Below are positions 36,469 to 44,755 of a stretch of 64,000 nucleotides of DNA, one piece after another (within the stretch, counting starts at the first letter, position 1; each line of letters begins with the position of its first letter). Location of the stretch: NCBI RefSeq assembly GCF_024978135.1, contig NZ_JANTEZ010000003.1, positions 62,001-126,000 on the forward strand, read 5' to 3'. Position numbers and translations under genes: made by a program. This DNA is from Herbiconiux gentiana (GTDB lineage Bacteria; Actinomycetota; Actinomycetes; Actinomycetales; Microbacteriaceae). The notes below the pieces were generated by a model. That model was not told where the DNA came from. It was given only the letters and a program-made list of their open reading frames with translations, and ran no database searches.

Positions 36469-36509
36469 GCGCCCTCCGGCCCGGGCCCCGCGCCCCGGCT
36501 AGAGGGCGC
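36469..36509. terminator. Hairpin between convergent dps and amidohydrolase genes
   Basis: GCGCCCTC (36469-36476) and GAGGGCGC (36502-36509) pair perfectly, and the 25 bases between can form an inner CCGG-based stem. It overlaps the final codons of the amidohydrolase gene. Confidence 0.6.
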
Positions 36510-38040
36510 TGTGCGTTTCGCGACCGCCGAGGAGCGTCAGGGCGACGGGCATCGTGCGCAGCGCATCCGACCCCACCGTGAGCGGGTCGTGCTCGATGAC
36601 GGCCAGGTCGGCCAAGTCGCCGGTGCGCACCGAGCCGCGCCCGCGGGTGCTGGCGGCGAGGGCCGCGGTGGCGGGGATGCGCTGCTCGGGGTGCCAGGGC
36701 TCGCGCCCGTTGCGGGAGCGCCCGACGGCGGCGGCCATCGTCACCCATGGGTCCAGGGGTGCGACCGGGGCGTCGGAGCCGAGCGCCAGAGTGGCCCCCG
36801 CGGCCCGCAGGCTCTCGAGGGCGAACGCGAGACCGGTGCGGCCCGCCCAGTAGCGGTCGGCGACGTCGCGGTCGTCCATCGCGTGCTCGGGCTGCACGCT
36901 CGCGGTCACGCCGAGGCGGGCGAAGCGCGGGATGTCAGTCTCGGCGAGCAGCTGCGCGTGCTCGAGCGACCCGCCGGCGCCGAGGGCCTCGAAGGCGTCA
37001 AGCACGAGCCGGTTCGCGTGGTCGCCGATGGCGTGCACGGCCGGCACGAGGCCCGCCTCGCGCGCCCGCAGGAGCAGCGCGCGGAGCTCCTTGGGCGGCA
37101 CGGTCAGCAGACCGCGGGAGTGCGGCTGCCCCTCCAGCCCCGGGTACTCGTCGAAGCAGTAGGCCGTGCGGGTGTTCAGCGAGCCGTCGGTGATGACCTT
37201 GAACGGGCCGACCTGCACCAGTCCCCCGGTGCCGTCGAGCGCCTCGCCGGAGCGCAGGCCCTCCGCGATCGCCCGCTCGAGGTGCTGGGGGTAGACGCCG
37301 AACTCGACACGCAGCAGGTCGTGGCCGTTCGCCGCCCGGCGGGCCCAGGTGGTCGCGTTCCAGGTCATCTCGAGGTCGACGACACCCACGACGCCGCGCG
37401 CGGCGGCGGCTCGGGCCGCGTCGAGTGCCCAGGCGTCGGTGAGCTCGTCGGGCAGGTCGCCGAGGGCACGCTGCACGGCGAAGGCGGGCTCCTCCCGCAG
37501 CACGCCCCGGGGGCTGCCGGCCTGGTCGCCGTCGAGACCGAAGCGTCGAAGGGCCGCAGTGTTCAGCCAGCAGCAGTGCAGATCGGCCGAGATCAGCACC
37601 ACGGGCCGGCTGCCACTGACGGCGTCGAGGAGGGCCGCCGAGGGCTCGTCGGGCCAGAGCGCGTCGCGGAAGCCGATTCCGATGAGCGGATGCACGTCCC
37701 CGCCGTGCTCGCTCGCGCCCCGGGCCGCCTCGCTCCGTTCCGCTTCTCCCACGAGTGTCGCGGCCTCGGCCGCCGAGCGGGCCGCGGCCACGTCGAGGCG
37801 CTGCGCCACCGCCGCCCAGGAGGTGAAGTGCACGTGGTTGTCCCAGAGGCCGGGCACCACCCACCGGCCGTCGAGCTCGATGCGCTCGAAGCCCTTGGGG
37901 GCACCGTCGCCGGCGGGGCTGATGACGGCGATCTCGCCGTCGGCGATCACGATGTCCACCGCGGCGCCGCCGTCGGAGAAGCGGCCCTCGGAGGTGCTGC
38001 CGGGCAGTCGTCCGCCGGCCAGCAGGAGGTCTCCGGTCAT
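36499..38040 (-). CDS. Amidohydrolase family 3 protein (YtcJ-like)
   Basis: This 513-residue protein has the metal-dependent hydrolase pattern: a small beta-domain, then the H-x-H motif in WVVPGLWDNHVHF, the YtcJ-specific GPFKVITDGSLNTRTAYC, a metal-binding His in VPAVHAIGDHANRLVLD, and the catalytic-Asp segment ALGSDAPVAPLDPW. Family members hydrolyse amide or related bonds in diverse compounds, and the substrate cannot be inferred. Its ATG overlaps the stop of the PaiB-like gene (ATGA, 38037-38040), so it belongs to the nei-paiB-amidohydrolase unit. Confidence 0.88.
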   Translation of the reverse strand: MTGDLLLAGGRLPGSTSEGRFSDGGAAVDIVIADGEIAVISPAGDGAPKGFERIELDGRWVVPGLWDNHVHFTSWAAVAQRLDVAAARSAAEAATLVGEAERSEAARGASEHGGDVHPLIGIGFRDALWPDEPSAALLDAVSGSRPVVLISADLHCCWLNTAALRRFGLDGDQAGSPRGVLREEPAFAVQRALGDLPDELTDAWALDAARAAAARGVVGVVDLEMTWNATTWARRAANGHDLLRVEFGVYPQHLERAIAEGLRSGEALDGTGGLVQVGPFKVITDGSLNTRTAYCFDEYPGLEGQPHSRGLLTVPPKELRALLLRAREAGLVPAVHAIGDHANRLVLDAFEALGAGGSLEHAQLLAETDIPRFARLGVTASVQPEHAMDDRDVADRYWAGRTGLAFALESLRAAGATLALGSDAPVAPLDPWVTMAAAVGRSRNGREPWHPEQRIPATAALAASTRGRGSVRTGDLADLAVIEHDPLTVGSDALRTMPVALTLLGGRETHSAL

Positions 38041-38753
38041 CCGCTGGTCTCCTCGGAGGGGGCTGTCGGTGCCGAGGGGGCCGACGGGCTGGCGGTCGGG
38101 ACGGCCGACGGGGTGGTGGTCGCGAAGACCTCGGGGTTCGCCCGGCGCACCTGCTCGGCGAGCTCGGCGCTCGCATACGGCCCGTCGCCCTCCAGAGCCT
38201 CGACGATGCGGCGGAGGCTGCCCTCGGTGCGGTTCTGGCTCATCTTGAGCTTGGCGGTGAACCGCTCGACGGGGATGCGCAGGCCCACCGTGCCCGCGCT
38301 GATGCGGTCGGCGTAGGCGGAGTTCGCGAGGGTGCCCCGCATCGAGCGCGGCTCGGGCATCCGCTGTTCGAAGTGGTCGACCAGCTGCTCGAGCACGCGC
38401 AGGTTCTCGGCCGGGTCGAGCAGCTCGGGGGTGCCGTAGAGGTGAGCGGTCACGAAGTTCCAGGTGGGCACGGCCGGATGCTCGTCGTACCAGCCGGGCG
38501 AGACGTAGCCGTGCGGGCCCTGCACCACCACGAGCAGCTCGTGCTCGCCGAGCTCGTGCAGCCGCTCGTCGGGCCGGCCGACGTGGGTCAGCAGCGCGAG
38601 GGAACCGTCGACGCCTTCGTCGATCAGCACCGGGTAGTGCGACGCGACGAGCCCGTCGGAGGTGTTCGAGACGAGCGTGGCCCAGGGGTGGTCGCGCACG
38701 AGCTGCGCGACCGCGGTCGGGTCGGTGAGGGCGAAGACGGGGCTGTGGCGCAC
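38037..38753 (-). CDS. PaiB-like FMN-binding protein
   Basis: Starting at GTG 38751-38753 the protein has 238 residues. It matches the FMN-binding split-barrel family named after Bacillus PaiB: HPWATLVSNTSDGLVASHYP, LLTHVGRPDERLHEL, VVVQGPHGYVSPGWYDE and VPTWNFVTAHLYG, followed by FTAKLKMSQNR. In Bacillus PaiB is a negative regulator of sporulation and protease genes; members elsewhere may simply be flavin-binding proteins. The last 30 residues are a Ser/Pro/Ala tail. It lies 1 base after the Nei-like gene and overlaps the amidohydrolase gene. Confidence 0.88.
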   Translation of the reverse strand: MRHSPVFALTDPTAVAQLVRDHPWATLVSNTSDGLVASHYPVLIDEGVDGSLALLTHVGRPDERLHELGEHELLVVVQGPHGYVSPGWYDEHPAVPTWNFVTAHLYGTPELLDPAENLRVLEQLVDHFEQRMPEPRSMRGTLANSAYADRISAGTVGLRIPVERFTAKLKMSQNRTEGSLRRIVEALEGDGPYASAELAEQVRRANPEVFATTTPSAVPTASPSAPSAPTAPSEETSG

Positions 38754-38754
38754 G

Positions 38755-39867
38755 TCAGACCTGGTCCGTCGGGCACCAGTAGAGCTTGCGGCCGCCGAAC
38801 TCCTCGAGCACGATGTTCGTGCCGCAGACCCGGCAGGGCAGCCCCTCGCGCTTGTAGACCCAGTGCCGGTCGGCGCGGCTCGCCATGGCGAGGGCTTGCG
38901 CCTCGTCGTCGAGGCCGTCCATGGTGAGCATCTGCCCGGTGCGGACGCCCAGGTCGAGCAGGTAGACCCAGTCGCGCCAGAGCGCCCGCGCGGTGTCGAC
39001 GGTGACCTGCTTGCCCGGGGTGTGCGGGTTCAGGCGGGCGCGGAAGAGCATCTCGGCGCGGTAGACGTTGCCGATGCCGCTGACGACGCTCTGGTCCATC
39101 AGCAGCAGGCCGATCGGGGTCGGTTTCTTGCGCACGGCGGCGACGAAGCGCTCCTCGGCCTCGGCGGAGTCGTCGTTCAGCGGGTCGGGTCCGAGCTTCG
39201 CGATGGCGCGCTCGACGCCGGCGACGTCGAGCACCTCGCAGGCGGTCGGCCCCCGCAGGTCGGCGACCGCGGTCTCGGTGAGCAGGCGCACGCGCACGGC
39301 GCCGACGGGGGGAGGCGGGAAGTCGCCCTCCTCCTCCGACTCCTTCTCCTGCTCGGACATGCGCAGGCGGGCGCGGCGGGGGGCGCCGATGGAGCGCACG
39401 GAGTCCTCGCCGTCGGCGTCGTCGGCGTCGTCGGGGACCGCGCCGGCAGCCGTGCCGGGGGCCGCACCCGCGAGTGCCTCGCGTGCGCTCTCGGGCAGCT
39501 CGCCCGCCGCGGCGAGCTCGTCGATCGTGCCCTCGGCCTGGGCGCCGAGGCCGGGCTCGAGGTCGGTGCCGCGCATGTTCGTCTGGCCCATGCGGCCTCC
39601 GGCGGAGCGGATGGTCGCGTCGGTGGTGATCTCACCGGCGAAGTCCCACGCGCCGTAGATGCCGAGGTGCACCCGCAGCCAGACGCCGTCGTCGAACTCG
39701 AGGAACATCTGCTTGCCGACCGCGCGGGCGCCGGTCATGGTGCGTCCGTCGAGCACGGAGGCGCCCTCGGCGAAGCGGCCCTGCGGGGAGCTCGCCGAGA
39801 CGCGATGACCGACGAAGTTCGCGGCGAACTGCCGCGCGATGCGATGGACGGAATGACCCTCGGGCAT
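38755..39867 (-). CDS. nei: Fpg/Nei family DNA glycosylase with a long central insertion
   Basis: The 370-residue protein starts MPEGHSVHR, giving the catalytic N-terminal Pro and Glu. The conserved lysine (Lys52) is in VGKQMFLEF, and the helix-two-turn-helix has SGIGNVYRAEMLF. A C-terminal zinc finger has CRVCG and WCP. The usual last ligand is replaced, because the finger reads YWCPTDQV (Asp where C-x-x-C is expected). About 100 residues between roughly 81 and 186 form an Ala/Asp/Glu-rich insertion. Fpg/Nei enzymes excise oxidised bases and cut the backbone. The neighbours rpiB and the Rv2466c-like gene reproduce mycobacterial order, so nei rather than mutM fits. Confidence 0.88.
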   Translation of the reverse strand: MPEGHSVHRIARQFAANFVGHRVSASSPQGRFAEGASVLDGRTMTGARAVGKQMFLEFDDGVWLRVHLGIYGAWDFAGEITTDATIRSAGGRMGQTNMRGTDLEPGLGAQAEGTIDELAAAGELPESAREALAGAAPGTAAGAVPDDADDADGEDSVRSIGAPRRARLRMSEQEKESEEEGDFPPPPVGAVRVRLLTETAVADLRGPTACEVLDVAGVERAIAKLGPDPLNDDSAEAEERFVAAVRKKPTPIGLLLMDQSVVSGIGNVYRAEMLFRARLNPHTPGKQVTVDTARALWRDWVYLLDLGVRTGQMLTMDGLDDEAQALAMASRADRHWVYKREGLPCRVCGTNIVLEEFGGRKLYWCPTDQV

Positions 39868-39881
39868 GACGGGCGCCCGGG

Positions 39882-40370
39882 TCAGGCGTCGACGCTGCGG
39901 CCGGCGATGAACCCGGTGGCCTCGTACTCGGCGAGCTGGGCGATGCGGCGCACGTGACGCTCCTCGAACGAGAACGGCTCGGCGACGAACCAGTCGATCA
40001 GCGCGATCGCCTCCTCGACGGTGTGCTGGCGAGCGCCGATCGAGATGACGTTGGCGTCGTTGTGCTCCCGCGCGAGCTTGGCCGTGGCCTCGTTCCAGAC
40101 CAGGGCGGCACGCACGCCGGTGACCTTGTTCGCGGCGATCTGCTCGCCGTTGCCCGAGCCGCCGAAGACGACGCCGAGGGCCTCGACGCCGGCCTGCTGG
40201 TCCTGCACGACGCCGTGGGCGGCATTGATGCAGAACGAGGGGTAGTCGTCGAGCGGGTCGTAGCTCGCGGGGCCGTGGTCGACGACCTCGTGCCCGGCGG
40301 CGGTGAGGTGCTCGGTGATCGTGCGGCTGAAGTCGAGCCCGGCATGGTCGGTGCCGATGTGGATGCGCAT
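39882..40370 (-). CDS. rpiB: Ribose-5-phosphate isomerase B
   Basis: The 162-residue protein has the LacAB/RpiB fold: MRIHIGTDHAGLDF at the N-terminus and the phosphate-binding loop FGGSGNGEQIAANKV. The Glu in that loop replaces the catalytic cysteine of the E. coli type, as in the mycobacterial enzyme. ALVWNEATAKLAREHNDANV and an Arg-rich C-terminus (FEERHVRRIAQL) complete the active site. It interconverts ribose 5-phosphate and ribulose 5-phosphate in the pentose phosphate pathway. It lies 14 bases before nei and 10 bases after the Rv2466c-like gene. Confidence 0.96.
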   Translation of the reverse strand: MRIHIGTDHAGLDFSRTITEHLTAAGHEVVDHGPASYDPLDDYPSFCINAAHGVVQDQQAGVEALGVVFGGSGNGEQIAANKVTGVRAALVWNEATAKLAREHNDANVISIGARQHTVEEAIALIDWFVAEPFSFEERHVRRIAQLAEYEATGFIAGRSVDA

Positions 40371-40380
40371 GGCCTTCAGC

Positions 40381-40989
40381 TTAGAACTGCGGGCCGCGGG
40401 TGCGGCTGCGCTTGAGCTCGAAGAAGCCGTCGTACGAGGCTGCGGCCACCACGCCGTCCCAGAGCGTCAGCGCCATCTCGCCCGTGGGCGCGGGGCTGAT
40501 CACGGGGCCGAAGAACGCGACGCCGTTCACCGCGATGACGGGGGTTCCCACGTCTTGGCCCACGCGCTCGATGCCGTCGAAGTGCGAGGCCCGCATCTGC
40601 GGGTCGAACTCCTCGGAGTCGGCGTACGCCGCGAACTCGGCGGGCAACCCCACCTCGGCGAGCGCCCCGGCGATGACCTCGTCGGAGTCGGTGCTCTCCC
40701 CCGGGTGGATGCGCGTGCCGAGCGCGTCGTAGAGCGGCTTCACGATCTGCTGTCCGTGCAGCTCGGCGGCGGCCGCCACGAGGCGCGTGTAACGGAGGGC
40801 GCGGGGGAAGAAGGCGCGGTACTCCTCCGAGACGTCCTGGTCCTCGTTCAGCACGGCCAGGCTCATGATGTGCCAGGTCACGTCGAGGTCGCGGTGCTCC
40901 GCCACCTCGTCCACCCAGCGGGAGGTCATCCAGGCCCAGGGGCAGGAGGGGTCGAACCAGAAATCAACGCTCGTCTTCTCTGAAGTCAC
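40381..40989 (-). CDS. DsbA-family protein related to mycothiol-dependent nitroreductase Rv2466c, with CPWA active site
   Basis: The 202-residue protein aligns from memory along its whole length with M. tuberculosis Rv2466c: VDFWFDPSCPW, VTWHIMSLAVLNED, VGQDVGTPVIAVNGVAFFGP and a C-terminal FFELKRSRTRGPQF. Rv2466c has a CPWC redox motif; here it is Cys16-Pro-Trp-Ala19, leaving a single thiol. That would fit a monothiol mechanism with mycothiol as the resolving thiol, which is inference. It is divergent from pepN and upstream of rpiB, as in mycobacteria. Confidence 0.88.
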   Translation of the reverse strand: MTSEKTSVDFWFDPSCPWAWMTSRWVDEVAEHRDLDVTWHIMSLAVLNEDQDVSEEYRAFFPRALRYTRLVAAAAELHGQQIVKPLYDALGTRIHPGESTDSDEVIAGALAEVGLPAEFAAYADSEEFDPQMRASHFDGIERVGQDVGTPVIAVNGVAFFGPVISPAPTGEMALTLWDGVVAAASYDGFFELKRSRTRGPQF

Positions 40990-41041
40990 CGAACCATCAT
41001 CGCATTAGGCTGAGCGGGCAATCGAAAAGGAGAGCAACCCC

Positions 41042-43597
41042 GTGCCTGGAGAAAACCTCACCCGCGCAGAAGCCCGCGAACGCGCCGCCATCGTCGACGT
41101 GACGAGCTACGACGTCGTCCTCGACCTCACCACCGGTCCCGAGACGTTCCGCAGCACCACGACCGTGACGTTCAGCGCCATCCCCGAGGCGGTCGGGGCG
41201 TCGACCTTCATCGACGCGATCACCCGCACCGTGCACTCGGTGACCCTGAACGGCGAGTCGCTCGACCCCGCCCAGGTGAGCGACGGCGTGCGCATCCAGC
41301 TGCCCTCCCTGAAGACCGAGAACGTGCTCGTCGTCGACGCCGACATGATCTACACCAACACCGGTGAGGGCCTGCACCGCTTCGTCGACCCGGTCGACGA
41401 CGAGGTCTACCTCTACAGCCAGTTCGAGGTGCCCGACTCCCGCCGCATGTTCGCGGTGTTCGAGCAGCCCGACTTGAAGGCCGTCTTCACCTTCACGGTC
41501 ACCGCGCCCGACTACTGGGAGGTCGTGTCGAACTCCCCCACCCCCGAGCCCGTCGAGGCGGTCGCCGGCCGGAGCAAGACCTGGACCTTCGAGCCCACCC
41601 CGCGCATCTCCAGCTACATCACCGCTCTCGTCGCCGGCCCCTACGTGGTCGAGCGCTCCTCCCTCACCAGCGCCGACGGCCGCGAGATCCCGCTCGGCGT
41701 GTTCAGCCGCGCCTCCCTGGCGCAGTACATGGACGCGGAATACATCTTCGAGAAGACCCGCGAGGGCTTCGCGTTCTACGAGGAGAAGTACGACTTCCCG
41801 TACCCCTTCGCCAAGTACGACCAGCTCTTCGTGCCCGAGTTCAACGCCGGCGCGATGGAGAACGCGGGTGCGGTGACCTTCACCGAGACCTACGTCTTCC
41901 GCTCCAAGGTGACGGATGCGGTGCGGGAGCGCCGCGTGGTCACGATCCTGCACGAGCTGGCCCACATGTGGTTCGGCGACCTCGTGACCATGCGCTGGTG
42001 GAACGACCTGTGGCTGAACGAGTCGTTCGCCGAGTACATGTCGACCCTCGCCACCGCCGAGGCCACGGAGTGGAAGGAGGCCTGGACCACCTTCGCCGCG
42101 ATGGAGAAGAGCTGGGCCTACCGCCAGGACCAGCTGCCCTCGACCCACCCGATCGTCGCCCGCATCAACGACCTCGAAGACGTGCAGGTGAACTTCGACG
42201 GCATCACCTACGCCAAGGGCGCCTCGGTGCTGAAGCAGCTCGTCGCCTGGGTCGGCCAGGACGAGTTCATGAAGGGCGTCGCCGCCTACGTGAACAAGCA
42301 CCAGTTCTCGAACACCGAGCTGAACGACCTCATGGTCGAGCTCGAGACCACGAGCGGCCGCGACCTCACCAGCTGGTCGGAGCTCTGGCTGGAGACCGCG
42401 GGCGTCAACACGCTGCGCCCCGTGATCGAGTACGACGAGAACGACGTCATCACGAGCTTCACGGTCGCCCAGGAGGCCACGCTCGATTACCCGACCATCC
42501 GCCCGCACCGCCTGGCCATCGGCTTCTACGAGCGCGAGGGCGAGAAGCTGGTGCGCACCTACCGGGTCGAGCTCGACGTCGACGGCACCGCCACCTCCGT
42601 GCCCGAGCTGGTCGGCCGCGACCGCCCCGACCTGGTGCTGCTGAACGACGACGACCTCGCCTACGCGAAGATCCGCCTCGACGGCTACTCGCTCGACACG
42701 GCGCTCGACGACCTCGCGAAGATCGAGTCGCCGCTCGCCCGTTCCCTCGTCTGGGGCTCCGTCTGGGACGCGACGCGCGACGCCGAGACCCGCCCCCGCG
42801 ACTTCGTGCGGCTCGTGCTCGGCAACATCGCCACCGAGACCGAGTCGACGACCATCCGCACCGTGCTGAACCAGCTCGTGCTGACGGCGTCGAGCTACGT
42901 GGCTCCGGATGCGCGTGACGCCGTCCTCGAGGAGGCGGCGACCACCCTGTGGCACCTCGCGCTCGACGCCGAACCCGGATCGGACGCGCAGTTCCAGTTC
43001 GTGAAGTTCTTCGCCGCGCTCGCCGCCACCGACGAGCAGCTCGAGAACGTCGCGCACCTGAAGAACGGCACCGTCGTGCTCGAGGGGCTCGACATCGACA
43101 CCGACCTCACCTGGGAGCTGCTGATCGCGCTCGTCGCGGGCGGCAAGGCCGGCGAGGCCGAGATCGCGGCGACGCTCGAGGCCGACAACACCGCCTCGGG
43201 CGCCCAGTCCGCGGCGCACGCCCGCGCGGCCATCCCGACGCCTGAGGGCAAGGCGGCCGCGTTCGCCTCGCTGGTCGACGTCGACACCGCGCCCAACGCG
43301 ATCGTGCGCGCGACCGGTCTCGGCTTCCAGCGCGGCAGCGACCCGGCCCTGTTCCAGCCGCTGATCGAGCGCTACTTCGACTCGCTGCAGCTGCTCTGGG
43401 AGACCCGCAGCTACGCCATCGCGAGCGCCGTGATCAACGGCCTCTACCCGGCGGCGCTGGCGAACCAGGAGCTGCGCGACGCCACCCAGCAGTGGCTCGA
43501 CCGGAACGGCGAGCCGCCCGCGCTCCGCCGGCTCGTGGTCGAGAACCTCGCCGGGGTCGACCGGGCGCTGGCCGCCCAGGCGCGCGACGCGCGGTAG
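41042..43597 (+). CDS. pepN: Aminopeptidase N (M1 family zinc metallopeptidase)
   Basis: The GTG at 41042 follows AAAAGGAGAG, giving 851 residues. The N-terminal beta-domain precedes the exopeptidase motif GAMEN (about 270-274). The zinc site is HELAH (304-308), with the distal Glu near 327 in LNESFAEY. The C-terminal ERAP1-like helical domain completes the M1 architecture. It removes N-terminal residues from peptides, probably in the cytoplasm downstream of Clp and proteasome-type degradation. It stands alone and is divergent from the Rv2466c-like gene, matching mycobacterial order. Confidence 0.97.
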   Translation: MPGENLTRAEARERAAIVDVTSYDVVLDLTTGPETFRSTTTVTFSAIPEAVGASTFIDAITRTVHSVTLNGESLDPAQVSDGVRIQLPSLKTENVLVVDADMIYTNTGEGLHRFVDPVDDEVYLYSQFEVPDSRRMFAVFEQPDLKAVFTFTVTAPDYWEVVSNSPTPEPVEAVAGRSKTWTFEPTPRISSYITALVAGPYVVERSSLTSADGREIPLGVFSRASLAQYMDAEYIFEKTREGFAFYEEKYDFPYPFAKYDQLFVPEFNAGAMENAGAVTFTETYVFRSKVTDAVRERRVVTILHELAHMWFGDLVTMRWWNDLWLNESFAEYMSTLATAEATEWKEAWTTFAAMEKSWAYRQDQLPSTHPIVARINDLEDVQVNFDGITYAKGASVLKQLVAWVGQDEFMKGVAAYVNKHQFSNTELNDLMVELETTSGRDLTSWSELWLETAGVNTLRPVIEYDENDVITSFTVAQEATLDYPTIRPHRLAIGFYEREGEKLVRTYRVELDVDGTATSVPELVGRDRPDLVLLNDDDLAYAKIRLDGYSLDTALDDLAKIESPLARSLVWGSVWDATRDAETRPRDFVRLVLGNIATETESTTIRTVLNQLVLTASSYVAPDARDAVLEEAATTLWHLALDAEPGSDAQFQFVKFFAALAATDEQLENVAHLKNGTVVLEGLDIDTDLTWELLIALVAGGKAGEAEIAATLEADNTASGAQSAAHARAAIPTPEGKAAAFASLVDVDTAPNAIVRATGLGFQRGSDPALFQPLIERYFDSLQLLWETRSYAIASAVINGLYPAALANQELRDATQQWLDRNGEPPALRRLVVENLAGVDRALAAQARDAR

Positions 43598-43630
43598 CCC
43601 GCCGCCCCCTGTGCCCACGGTCCGGCGGGC
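43597..43630 (+). terminator. Hairpin after pepN
   Basis: GCCCGCCG (43597-43604) and CGGCGGGC (43623-43630) pair perfectly around an 18-base loop, starting at the last base of the pepN stop codon. No U-tract follows. Confidence 0.55.
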
Positions 43631-43661
43631 GCGCTCCGAGGCTCTGCCAAGAGTGCGCCCG

Positions 43662-43667
43662 TAGGAT
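43662..43667 (+). promoter_or_regulatory. -10 hexamer of leaderless mscS gene
   Basis: TAGGAT ends 8 bases before the ATG at 43676, with no ribosome site between. Confidence 0.45.
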
Positions 43668-43675
43668 CGAGGCAT

Positions 43676-44755
43676 ATGGACTGGAACATGATCTGGGCGA
43701 ACATCGCCTCCTTCGCCCACGACTACCGCATCCCTCTCGGCGTCCTCGCCATCATCGTCGTCGCGTTCATCGTGCGGGCGGTGCTGTTGACGCTCGTGCG
43801 CCGCCTCGTCGATCAGGTGGTCAGCGGGGTCAAGCGCAAGCAGAACGTCAGCGACACCCAGGCCCTCGTCGCCTCGCCCCTGGCGGCGGTGCGCATCGTG
43901 CAGCGCACCCGCACCCTCGGCTCGGTGCTGAAGAACATCATCAACGTCACGATCGTCGTCGTCTCGCTGCTGCTCATCGTGCAGACGATCGACTCCTCCA
44001 TCCTCGGCTCCCTCGCCCTGCTCACCGCGGCCCTCGGCGCCGGCCTCGGCTTCGGCGCCCAGAACATCGTCAAGGACGTGCTGAACGGCCTCTTCATGGT
44101 CTTCGAGGACCAGCTGGGCGTCGGCGACGTCGTCGACCTCGGGCCGGCGACCGGTGTGGTCGAGGGGGTCGGCATCCGCATCACCCAGGTGCGCGACGTC
44201 AACGGCACGCTCTGGTTCGTGCGGAACGGCGAGATCCTGCGCGTCGGCAACATGTCGCAGGGCTGGTCGCGGGTCATCATCGACCTGGCCATCCCCTACG
44301 ACTCCGACCTCGACCGGGTGCAGGAGAAGATGCTCTCCACCGCGACCGCCATGGCGAACGAGCCCAAGTGGCGCTCGCGCATCGTGGAGAAGCCCGAGAT
44401 CTGGGGGCTCGAGTCGATCTCGGCCGAGGCGCTGGTGATCCGCATCGTGGTGAAGACCCGCACCTCGGCGAAGGACGACGTGGCGCGTGAGCTGCGCATC
44501 CGTCTGAAGAAGTCGCTCGACGAGATCGGGGTGACCCTGCCGTCGCTGAACACCGTCGTGCTGTCGGGCTTCGAGGGTGCGGCGAGCGTGCAGGGTGCGC
44601 GGCCGCCCAAGACCAAGTCGGTCGAGACCCAGCAGGCCGCCCAGGCGGACGCGCTGACGAAGGCACCGAAGGCGCCCAAGGCACCTCGCGCTCCCCGCGC
44701 GCCGCGGGCCGCCCGCGCACCGCGCACCCCCGAACCTCCGAAGGACGACGCGTGA
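43676..44755 (+). CDS. mscS: MscS family mechanosensitive ion channel
   Basis: The protein has 359 residues. Membrane segments near 15-45 and 78-105 precede the pore-lining helix, with the Gly/Ala pattern LLTAALGAGLGFGAQNIVKD. The beta-domain FMVFEDQLGVGDVVDLGPATGVVEG and a C-terminal alpha/beta domain follow. It would open under hypo-osmotic membrane tension to release solutes. The final 50 residues are a basic Lys/Arg-Ala-Pro repeat (KAPKAPKAPRAPRAPRAARA), unusual for the family and possibly binding nucleic acid or phospholipid. Its stop overlaps the start of glbO. Confidence 0.9.
   Translation: MDWNMIWANIASFAHDYRIPLGVLAIIVVAFIVRAVLLTLVRRLVDQVVSGVKRKQNVSDTQALVASPLAAVRIVQRTRTLGSVLKNIINVTIVVVSLLLIVQTIDSSILGSLALLTAALGAGLGFGAQNIVKDVLNGLFMVFEDQLGVGDVVDLGPATGVVEGVGIRITQVRDVNGTLWFVRNGEILRVGNMSQGWSRVIIDLAIPYDSDLDRVQEKMLSTATAMANEPKWRSRIVEKPEIWGLESISAEALVIRIVVKTRTSAKDDVARELRIRLKKSLDEIGVTLPSLNTVVLSGFEGAASVQGARPPKTKSVETQQAAQADALTKAPKAPKAPRAPRAPRAARAPRTPEPPKDDA

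Noticed and set aside
40997-43720. Minus-strand open frame of 907 codons opposite pepN
   Set aside because: pepN on the plus strand has GAMEN and HELAH motifs; the antisense product has no recognisable pattern.
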